A DNA stretch of 64,000 nucleotides from Cylindrotheca closterium (Eukaryota > Bacillariophyta > Bacillariophyceae > Bacillariales > Bacillariaceae): the NCBI GenBank assembly GCA_933822405.4, contig CAKOGP040000036.1, positions 36,677 to 100,676 of the forward strand, in the 5' to 3' direction. A program made the translations under genes and the position numbers. Positions 56,150 to 64,000 of this stretch are shown one piece after another (the stretch's first letter is position 1; the number at the start of each line of letters is the position of its first letter). The notes below the pieces were generated by a model. That model searched no databases, was not told the DNA's origin, and saw only the letters and a list, made by a program, of their open reading frames with translations.

Positions 56150-57808
56150 TCAAAACAAAACCGCATTCTTCGACATAATCTCGACCGCCTTGTTCAAAAG
56201 ATCCATAGCGGAGTCTTGCTCGCCTCTCTGCGCCAAGTCTTTGGCCATGGAATTGTAGAGCATGGCAACTCTCCAATGATTTTTTCCAAGGGTATTGTGC
56301 AAAATAGCAAGAGCTTGTTGGAATTGTTCCCTTGCTTCGTCATGTTTCTCTTGATGCTGAAGAACGTCTCCAATCTTTTGCAATGTTAGACCAGTGTTGG
56401 TGTGGCTGGGCCCAGAGGCCTTCAAATCAATTGCAAGTGTCTTTTCATATTGTTCCATTGCGTCCTCGTATTTTCCTTGATATTCCAGAACGTTACCAAT
56501 GCAGTAGTACGTTACTGCCGTCTCGGAATGGTCCGGTCCAAGTGCCTTCAATTGGATCTCAAGCGCCCTTTGGTATTGTTCCATTGCGGCATCGTACTTG
56601 CCTTGAGCTACCAAGACGGATCCAATATTATGATATGTTGCTGCAGTTGAGGAGTGTTCCGGTCCAAGTGTCTTCAATTTTATCTCAAGCGCCCTTTGGT
56701 ATTGTTCCATTGCGGCTTCGTACTTGCCTTGAGCTTTCAAGACAGATCCAATATTATGATATGTTGCTGCAGTTGAGGAGTGCTGCGTTCCAAGTGTCTT
56801 CAATTTTATCTCAAGCGCCCTTTGGTATTGTTCCATTGCGGCATCATACTTGCCTTGAGCTTCCAAGACACCTCCAATATTATGATATGTTGTTGCAGTT
56901 GAGGAGTGCTGCGTTCCAAGTGTCTTCAATTGGATCTCAAGCGCCCTTTGGTATTGTTCCATTGCGGCATCATACTTGCCTTGATGTTTTAAGACACATC
57001 CAATATTATGATATGTTGTTGCCATTTGCTGATGATCATCAGATTGAAAGACTTTCTTCTCAATTTCCAGCCTGTGTTGAAAAAGTTCCATGGCTTCGTC
57101 AAAGCTTCCTTCTTCATGAAGAAGGTGCATTGCAATATCGTTGTATTTTAAAGCCACATCTTGGTTCATCAAACCCTTTTCTTGCAATTCTAGATCGAGT
57201 TCATTCCAAAGACGGCTTCGTTCTTGATCAAATTTGTTATTTGCAATCTTGTTATGGATCTTAGCCACCTCTGGGTCCATCAAATTCTTGTCTTTCAATA
57301 ATTGTTTGAGCTCATGGTGGAGAATTTTTTGCTCTTGATCAAATTTCGATGGTTCTTCACTCCGGTGTTGTAGTCGACGATGACGAGCCCGAGAAAAGAA
57401 ACGGGAAGGATTGCGGGCCAAGTAGAAGAAATGCTTGATTCTGCCTCCTCGTTGGCGCGGTCCAAGCTTGTGATCTGGTCCTACGAGGCTTTCACTTGCT
57501 TGAGAAACGAGTTCGGGTTTTTGTTTCTGTGTTGAAAGCCCACCAACAGTACTTGGTGCTTCATTATCGATTGGCTCAAGAATGCTGGGAGCTTCCCCCC
57601 TCATATTCGCAAAGGGATCTTGGTCGCCAGGTTGACCGGACGAATATTCCTCATCATGTGTGACTTCACTTACATCACAATCTTTATGGTGATTCAGTTT
57701 CAGTTTGTTCGGTCGATAGTAGGCCATAATGTGTTCGCCATCAGATGTGATTGTAGTGTCTTCATCATCTTTGTTATCATGATTCACCTCGACAACTGGT
57801 CCATTCAT
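56150..57808 (-). CDS. Kinesin-light-chain-type TPR repeat protein
   Basis: 552 aa. An acidic, Pro/Ser-rich N-terminus (about 120 residues) and a basic patch (RNPSRFFSRARHRRLQHR) precede about eight 42-residue TPR units (residues about 210-545). The unit consensus is TYHNIGSVLKAQGKYDAAMEQ followed by YQRALEIKLKTLGPEHSSTA, as in kinesin light chain/NPHP3-like TPR arrays. The four central units, encoded about 56510-57010, are almost identical at DNA level (period 126 bp). TPR arrays mediate protein binding; partners are unknown. No signal peptide. Such genes are abundant in diatoms and often vary in repeat number. Confidence 0.82.
   Translation of the reverse strand: MNGPVVEVNHDNKDDEDTTITSDGEHIMAYYRPNKLKLNHHKDCDVSEVTHDEEYSSGQPGDQDPFANMRGEAPSILEPIDNEAPSTVGGLSTQKQKPELVSQASESLVGPDHKLGPRQRGGRIKHFFYLARNPSRFFSRARHRRLQHRSEEPSKFDQEQKILHHELKQLLKDKNLMDPEVAKIHNKIANNKFDQERSRLWNELDLELQEKGLMNQDVALKYNDIAMHLLHEEGSFDEAMELFQHRLEIEKKVFQSDDHQQMATTYHNIGCVLKHQGKYDAAMEQYQRALEIQLKTLGTQHSSTATTYHNIGGVLEAQGKYDAAMEQYQRALEIKLKTLGTQHSSTAATYHNIGSVLKAQGKYEAAMEQYQRALEIKLKTLGPEHSSTAATYHNIGSVLVAQGKYDAAMEQYQRALEIQLKALGPDHSETAVTYYCIGNVLEYQGKYEDAMEQYEKTLAIDLKASGPSHTNTGLTLQKIGDVLQHQEKHDEAREQFQQALAILHNTLGKNHWRVAMLYNSMAKDLAQRGEQDSAMDLLNKAVEIMSKNAVLF
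56510..57010. repeat. 126-bp coding tandem repeats inside TPR gene
   Basis: Four units with near-identical sequence, each containing GCGCCCTTTGGTATTGTTCC on the plus strand (at about 56566, 56692, 56818 and 56944). Confidence 0.85.
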
Positions 57809-58316
57809 TGTGTCGTTTTCTTTCAGCTAGCGCGTCTCCTTTTGATTCTCTTTCGTTTGAAAGAATGAAAACATAATTTATGAGCAGACCATACCGGTAT
57901 GAGGGTAAGCAATGAGAAATTTGGAAATATATTTCCTTGAGACGCGTTACAAGATTTCTCGATCGCACCACACAACAGTGGGTCATACGTCATACGTAGC
58001 TTTGAACGTACGTTTCTTACTGTATGACTTTTTGAGGATTCTGGTCATTTTTCCTGGTTGGATATACGTGTACCGGTACGTACGAATAAAAAATGTGGAA
58101 ATATATTTCTTGGAAAATCCAAGAATAAAGTACATTACTAAGAAGTGATGTGTTCGGTCGATGGACGTACGTGTACCGATAGCTTGGAGAGAAGAAGGAA
58201 GAAGTTCAAAGTGAAATAAGTGTGTCCCGCGCTCTCTCTCTGCTATATTCGCACGATCTTCTGCGTTTTGTCGTCGCTACATATTGACAACTTCAACCAC
58301 GGGAAATTGCAACAAG
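57809..58316. promoter_or_regulatory. Divergent intergenic region with TACCGGTA/GTACGTAC motifs
   Basis: ACCGGTATG near 57893, GTGTACCGGTACGTACG near 58069 and GGACGTACGTGTACCGATAG near 58163. Also a repeated AATATATTTCCTTG / AATATATTTCTTGG pair (57925 and 58098). No gene was seen. Confidence 0.45.
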
Positions 58317-59642
58317 ATGTCAGAGAAACCAACAGTTCTAATCATCGGTGCCGGATTTGGAGGTCTCGGCTGTGCCCGTCAATTCGTCAAGAATGGAGCG
58401 GCCAAGGATTTCAATGTCATCTTGGTCGAAAAAGGTGAACATTTCTCCATTGGAGGAATGTGGCAATTTGTTTGGAACTCTCGACTGACAATGGAAGAAA
58501 CCATGTTTCCCTTGTCCAAGGCTATTTTACCTGGTATCAAGGTCCGCACCAAAACCACCGTGTCCAAGTGGTCACCCCAAGACAAGAAGGTTGTATTGAC
58601 AAACGGAAGCACCATCAGCTACGACCACATTGTCTTGTCGCCTGGTGTGGTTCCGGATCCCAAAGACGTACCAGGAATTGAAAACTTTGTAAATATTTGT
58701 TCCATTGATCACGTGGCCAAGCAGAAGCAAGACCTGGAGGAATTGGTGGCCAAAGCCAAAACTGAAAAGGTTACCTTTTGCTTGGCCATTAGTGTCAACC
58801 CGTACAAATGTCCACCAGCTCCCTATGAATTGGCCCTGTTGGTGGATGAGTATGTTCGAAAGGCTGGTGTACGTGACAATGTGCGTGTAGGTGCGTGACA
58901 TCCTTGGTGTGTGTGTGTGTGAGTGTTGCTTGTTACTGAAGAGAATAGTGTATATAGACTGACTTCATCTCGTTGTCCGTATTGATTCACAAAATGAAAT
59001 TGCACAGTCCTTACTTGTCCCGTCGAATACAGCATGCCCCCCAATACCAAATCGGTTGTACTTGGTGCATTGAAGGAACAAAATGTCGAATTCCTCAACA
59101 AAAAAGAGCTGGAAAAGGTAGACAGTAACTTGCTCCACTTTAAGGATGGGAGTGATCCACTTGCCTTTGACGTTTTGTGGGGTGTCTGGCCCATTCGGGC
59201 GCCTGATTTTATCCAAGAGTCTGGTTTGAAAATTAATCCAAAGGGAACCATTACGGTGGACGACAAGGTGAGCAATACGATTGGTACTGGCGCTCCTGGT
59301 GCCCACATTATTGGCGACGCTTGTCGAGTCCCCTTTGGACAAGCCGGAATTCCAAAAGCTGGTGAATTTGCCTGGAAGATGGGAATCTCTGTTGCGGATG
59401 ATATTGCGGGCAAGCGCCAACCAGCGGATCGGTCAGGACAGTGTGCGGCGGAAGCTGGATTTGGAAAGGGAATTGTCTTGTCTCCCAACTTTTCGGATGT
59501 CTGCAACGATCCAGAGAATGGAAAACCAAAGGTGGGGATCGAGTCAGTGGAGGATGGTACGGATCGAAAAGTGGCATGGTGCAATGGATATTTGAAAGAC
59601 ATATTTGGAGAAAATGTCAAGCCAGTAGTATTGAGGGACTAG
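58317..59642 (+). CDS. FAD/NAD(P)-dependent oxidoreductase, FCSD/SQR-like
   Basis: Two exons, 58317-58890 and 59008-59642, giving 402 aa. The 117-nt intron has GTGCGT...CACAG ends and joins RVV to LTCPVEYSMPPN. The N-terminal dinucleotide fold is VLIIGAGFGGLGCARQF (GxGxxG). Other blocks are YDHIVLSPGVVPDP, AISVNPYKCPPAPYELALLV (a K-CPPAPYE motif of flavocytochrome-c sulfide dehydrogenase and sulfide:quinone reductase relatives), GAHIIGDACRVPFGQAGIPKAGEFA and a C-terminal domain. Cys-based sulfide oxidation is possible because of CPPAPYE, but the full SQR cysteine triad was not established. Cellular location is unclear; no obvious presequence. Confidence 0.78.
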
Positions 59643-59906
59643 GTATAATTTGGAATAGTAATAAATGGTTTAGTTTTGCAAGTGTCAACTAGTTACACTA
59701 TTCACCATTTCCAATTTTTTTAGTACAAACAAAAAATTACACACATTAGCCAGTCCCACTGAAAGGAAACGGCCATCTATCATAGCGGCGAAGAAAACCG
59801 TAACAGAAAGAGATTGTGGATTCTAGATGGTAATACGTGGAACTCGAATAGTATGGATCCATCTGAATCTTTCCATACCAATGAATCTTCCATCCAAATC
59901 TGAAAT

Positions 59907-62119
59907 CTATCCCAAAAAGGTAAGCGTCCGTTCGTCATCGTCGGGTGGGAGAATCTCCGAATCCAGCGTTTCAAATTCATCGTCCACTTTGCCTGGCAGT
60001 ATGCCTCTGCTCAAAAAGTAATCCACCAATTGATGTGGAATTTCATCCAATACTGCCTGCGTCAATGCATTGTAGTTCTGATAGTCATTGAACTGCACAA
60101 ACTTGGTAATATCCCGCGATTCTCCTCCATTGTGATGAAAATTGTCCAAAAAGTCCATTCCTTCAAAATTGGTCTTGCCAATTCCTACAATGACCACCGA
60201 CAGGGGTTCGTTGCTCGCTGCGATCAGTCGTTGTTTGGTCGCTTCAACATCCTCCACATTACCAGCCGTCAAAATCAAGAGAATGGTGTACGATAGTTGG
60301 CCCACTTCACTAGCTTCCTCCTATTGCCATTGATAATGACACAAAAGCAAAACGAGCCATGAGTGAATTATTGCAAACCAACTGCATCTATTCACGCCAA
60401 AAAAAAGAAAACATACCTGTTCGTGCTGCGCATAGGCTGCCGCCGTTTCAATCACTTCTGTGAATCGCGTCGGATAACTCATGGTCAATGGGGTTCGGAA
60501 TACCCCTCGGTAGGCATCCATGATACCCTGGACACCATCCACTTCAACTTCCGCCCCGCATTGGAAGCAGTGTCGTACCACATTGTTGTATTTCGCGCCA
60601 AATCCCCATACTGGAAACTGTTGGTCCGTATCGAACTTGGCTAGAATGGATCCGACGGCAAAGATGGCCTTTTCGTAGTCGTTCCATTCGTCGGATTCGG
60701 GTGGGTGAAAAAAGTGTGGGGTCCCATGTTTTCGTGGGTCTCCATTGGATGACGTAAAGTCAATTGCCACCGCTAGACTGATTTGGCATCCACCCGTCAG
60801 ATAATCAATAAACTCTGGTTGTTCCTGCAGGGGCAAGGGTGGCGACGGTCCTCCATTTAGTTGCTCTGCCGATGTTCCTCCTCCTCCTCCTCCATTCTCT
60901 TCATGTTCATCATTCGTATTTTCAATAGCGTTTCCATCCACATCCACCACTCCTACTAATGACGCTTTCAATGCTTCACAGTGTCCAGTATGTTTGTCTT
61001 GCTTTCGCAAATCAAAGGTGACAATTTCTCCATCCATATTTTGCGATTTCACTAGCAAATTGACAGTGGTTTCAAATTCTCCAATGAATTTGTGGTTCCC
61101 CCGCCTCCGATGATCCCAGACGGATATTTTCATGGCCCGGTCCAAATCTCCATTGCATATCGTTTCAATATCTAACAAGGCTTCCTGCCAAATTGGATGC
61201 AAATCACTCCGTACCACATTGGACTGATATACTTTGACCCTAATATGAAGTAAAAAGAAGGAGGAGAGATGAGAGATGGATGGATGGATGGATGTAGAAC
61301 GACGCATGGTGTACGGTGGCGCATCACCATACACAACCTACACAATACAAACAATACAAAGAATAGACAATACGTACCATGTGGCCCCAGATGGTCGATC
61401 CACTTTGCGAGACAGTTCAAAAAATGGGCTGCTGGTACTCCCAAACTTTTGCACATTTCTCAATTTGAAGGCCCGGAGTTTGAATTTGAATTGTCCTTTC
61501 TTTCCAGATTCTCGTGATCGCTCAATCTGCGCATAAATGGTTCCTCCGGACTGCAGTTTCTTGGATCCGACATTTCCTCTTGACGCCAATATGTCTCCCA
61601 CTTCAAACAAAGCAGTGCCCATGACCCGGTGGGGGTATTTTCCATTCCGCAACAAATCCCGAGAGGAAGCATCGCAGACCACATTTAAATTCTTGACCGC
61701 GTCATTCAATCGCAATCGATTTTCGGATTGTCCCACCGTTTTGGAATCAAAATCAAAGACTCCCACTTCAATATAGCATGGGACTCCAAACTCATAATTC
61801 TCCAAAAAGACAATCGTGGCCCATTTGGGATTTAGATTGTTGAAGCAACTATTATCAAAATAATAATACAATATGAAAAAGAAAAGAGGAAGCATAATGG
61901 TTAGACAATAAACAAATAAACAAACAAACAATCGAAATTGCCACTTCTGTCCACTGTCCACTTTTATCCTTCTTACACTTCGGTTCGTCCAACAATTTCG
62001 GGTGTGTTGTCTTTGTGATCTCCTCGGACCGTAACGACCGCAAAGGGATCAGATTTATTATAGAATGCCGAAAGATTCTTAAGGCCTTTGGCATTCAGCG
62101 ACAATTGGAGACGCGTCAT
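59907..62119 (-). CDS. Copine (two C2 domains plus copine-type vWA)
   Basis: Four exons: 61977-62119, 61378-61848, 60417-61239 and 59907-60320; sum 1851 nt (616 aa). Introns of 128, 138 and 96 nt have GT-AG ends and exact phase. C2A: MTRLQLSLNAKGLKNLSAFY, KSDPFAVV, then FNNLNPKWATIVFLENYEF and EVGVFDFDS. C2B: SDLHPIWQEALLDIETICNG and MKISVWDHRRRGNHKFIGEF. A Gly/Glu-rich linker precedes the copine domain: FIDYLTGGCQISLAVAIDFT, the SSNGDPRKHGTPHFF block, FPVWGFGAKYN, FTEVIETAAAYAQ and SVVIVGIGKTNFEGMDFLD. Copines bind membranes in a Ca2+- and phospholipid-dependent way and recruit partners through the vWA domain. The C-terminus is acidic. Confidence 0.92.
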
Positions 62120-62386
62120 GCTGCTGCTGATGCTGCTGCTTAGCGAGGCTTTGTGGTGCAGTGGATGGGCAATGCAGTTGGATTATCGAGATTGATTGAC
62201 ATGCATTCAGTGTGAACGACTATACCGGTATGGTAGTACTGTACCAATATTCAAAACTGTTTCACTTTGATGGGGTCTGCTGTTCGCACCGAGGCGGTTG
62301 CGCCGGCATGGTGGACCATAGATAGAAAAACACACGAGGTATTCTTTTTTGGAAATTTTGAAAATGGAAATACTTAGTGAAAATCG

Positions 62387-63490
62387 CTATGAATACCCAT
62401 TATGTCCGACTGGCGTTTTGGTCGTACTGGAGGTTATTGGACACAATCCATTCCAGCAAGGCACAAAGGTTTTGGTGTCTGTTGATAAACAGAGTTGCGC
62501 AGGTTCCAAGGAGAGCATACTGCTGCTGCTTTCATCATGATTACAACCAAAAGCGTCTCGAACTAGATCACGCACTTGTTCCTGAATCTCCTCTGGCATG
62601 GGTCCACCTGACTTTCGAGGATAGGCAATCGTAATGTGCCAAGCTCGATCCTTGGGTTCCATCAACGAACCAGTGAGCAGTCGCATGGCAGTCCGAGCTG
62701 CCTTTTTTCCTAATTGGTCATGGGTGGATAATAGTGCTTGAAGAGATTCTTTCAATTTGTCACGGCAGACTCCCATTTTTCGCAATTCTTGTCGAATCGT
62801 ACGTGCCTCCTCTTCCTCGTCACTGCCATTTCCTTCGAGGTAGACGGTCACGCCACCAGATTCCTTGCAGACCACCTCGCCCACGGTCAAGTGGACGGGC
62901 GCGTATTGCTTCAAAGCCAAATAGTCGGCCATTTGTTTCCAACAAGGCTCTTGCAGACATTCGGCAAACAAATTACTATTTTGCGGCTGCTTTTGGGGCA
63001 ACGAATTCAAGTCAATGTGGAGGGGTCCGCAAAGCAAAGTGGCATGGTAGGATGGCAGAGGACTCAAATAGACTCCCACGGTTTGTTGCAACCGCAGTGG
63101 AAGATTGGCCAGCTTGCTGCTGTTTGTATTTGTTGCTGCTGCTACAAAGTGCACTACTGTCAAATTGGGAAATTCCAAATAGTGGCCATGGATATCGACC
63201 TTGTCGGTTTGCTTATAGGAAATCTTCTTGTCGTTACCAACACCGTGCCTCGCCAGATGGCGGACGGTCATTTTGGACCACAGTTCGGTATCGACACAAG
63301 ACGTCATGGTTGATGTAGTGGAGGATGATGATGGTTCTGTCATTTGAAAAGTTTTGTGCGAGATGTTGAAAGGATGGGGTCGAGGCAACCTCGTCCAAAC
63401 CTGCGATAGCCGCATGACTGAATTGGAATAAAAATGATTTTGAACCCATGTCCGAAATTTTCCAAATGACGAGTGTACGATTGCATTCAC
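62387..63490 (-). CDS. Unknown protein with two HxTx motifs, possible 2H phosphoesterase
   Basis: 367 aa. The N-terminus is Ser/Phe/Arg-rich and may be a mitochondrial presequence; an alternative start is MTEPSSSSTTS. Two short motifs resemble the H-x-T-hydrophobic pair of the 2H phosphoesterase superfamily: YHATLLCG (His about 146) and WHITIAYPRK (His about 285). The second stands in a well-formed strand followed by PRKSGGPMPEEIQEQVRDLV and is more convincing. The spacing of 139 residues is longer than usual. Members cleave 2',3'-cyclic phosphate or act in RNA ligation. Assignment is tentative. Confidence 0.45.
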   Translation of the reverse strand: MNAIVHSSFGKFRTWVQNHFYSNSVMRLSQVWTRLPRPHPFNISHKTFQMTEPSSSSTTSTMTSCVDTELWSKMTVRHLARHGVGNDKKISYKQTDKVDIHGHYLEFPNLTVVHFVAAATNTNSSKLANLPLRLQQTVGVYLSPLPSYHATLLCGPLHIDLNSLPQKQPQNSNLFAECLQEPCWKQMADYLALKQYAPVHLTVGEVVCKESGGVTVYLEGNGSDEEEEARTIRQELRKMGVCRDKLKESLQALLSTHDQLGKKAARTAMRLLTGSLMEPKDRAWHITIAYPRKSGGPMPEEIQEQVRDLVRDAFGCNHDESSSSMLSLEPAQLCLSTDTKTFVPCWNGLCPITSSTTKTPVGHNGYS

Positions 63491-63944
63491 TTTTTAGAAT
63501 CACAGGTTTGGCGGTACGTTGTCGCAAGCGTAGTATTCGCTGGGAGGAATGGAGCAGTGTCGCATTACTCTAGCAAATCAAGAAGCGAGTCAGTCCTCTT
63601 CTACTGCTCTAGTAGACGAAAACGACAAAGGCATATTGAACGTCGTTCCAATAACTATTGTCTCCGGAGTTCTGCAACGCGAGAAGTTGCTGGAAAGATA
63701 CACATTAGAATGATTGATGGTATTCTAGCAATATACATTTGTAACAGAGATAACATGCTGGTAATCATCCACCATAAAATGAACCGCAATATATAAAAAA
63801 GTTTGTTTTCAAAACCTCCGGTCGAGGAACTAAGCTAGTCTCCAAAAAATCCAGCATTTTCAATAATATACACGCGGTATCGGAAGAGCAAAGCGTTCTA
63901 TCACTATCGCACTATACCCACCTGTTGCAGAATACCAACACGCA
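63491..63944. other. Intergenic gap, no gene seen
   Basis: Between the minus-strand 2H-like gene and the right-edge gene. No repeats or domains were recognised. Confidence 0.45.
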
Positions 63945-64000
63945 ATGGGTAATACAGCAACATCCGAAGCTAATGACGAGGACGACTTTGCCGAGTTTGA
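63945..64000 (+). CDS. N-terminus of a probable N-myristoylated protein, 3' partial
   Basis: ATG at 63945 opens MGNTATSEANDEDDFAEF and is cut by the window edge. Gly2 with Ser/Thr near positions 6-7 fits an N-myristoylation signal. Function cannot be stated from 18 residues. Confidence 0.35.
   Translation, partial: MGNTATSEANDEDDFAEF

Overview
This window is nuclear DNA of a photosynthetic-stramenopile type of eukaryote, most likely a diatom. The genes are compact. Several have GT-AG introns of about 65-220 bases with in-phase junctions, and coding strand switches often. The families point the same way: a STELLO/DUF288-type glycosyltransferase, GT92, multi-unit rhamnosyltransferase-like and SET proteins, and Copia debris. 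No bacterial operons, rRNA or tRNA genes were recognised. Genus-level assignment is not possible from the sequence alone.

Layout. 1-5013: a five-unit rhamnosyltransferase-like protein that runs off the left edge. 5468-9222: a GUCD1-like papain-fold protein, a secreted orphan with a repeat-derived tail, and a GT92 glycosyltransferase. 10101-12420: an amino-acid transporter (3 exons). 12539-16038: a Copia RNase H relic beside a broken gene that joins an electron-transfer-flavoprotein alpha fragment to a Crinkler/RHS-type (CR) NTPase plus nuclease. 16688-18145: a JmjC/cupin_8 protein. 18612-21115: a frameshifted STELLO-like glycosyltransferase. 22297-26103: a large STAND/AAA_16 ATPase. 27446-28688: a frameshifted F-box-like locus. 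29115-31338: pyruvate kinase (7 exons). 31600-34319: two lineage-specific unknowns. 35823-43398: a TLC membrane protein, a UPF3-like protein, a class II glutamine amidotransferase, a RibD/DHFR-like reductase and a GST. 43694-45850: a second, strongly decayed CR-type locus. 46681-49801: a POT1-like telomere protein (3 exons). 50146-53948: a secreted tandem SET-domain protein (3 exons). 54018-57808: an unknown protein and a TPR protein. 58317-62119: an FAD/NAD(P) oxidoreductase and a copine (4 exons). 62387-63490: a possible 2H phosphoesterase. 63945-end: the first codons of a probable N-myristoylated protein.

Most genes are independent housekeeping or signalling genes, not a pathway cluster. 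The notable accessory content is the two CR-type NTPase/nuclease loci. One has an ETF-alpha N-domain in place of the usual header and sits next to a retrotransposon relic; the other keeps a header-like domain. Other unexplained structure includes two pairs of dispersed repeats, one of which supplies coding tails, long perfect palindromes at 9539-9575 and 27093-27154, and two stop-free in-frame introns whose retention would add hydrophobic segments. Several loci (CR1, CR2, STELLO-like, F-box) carry frameshifts. These could be real decay or assembly indels, and RNA or raw reads would separate the two.
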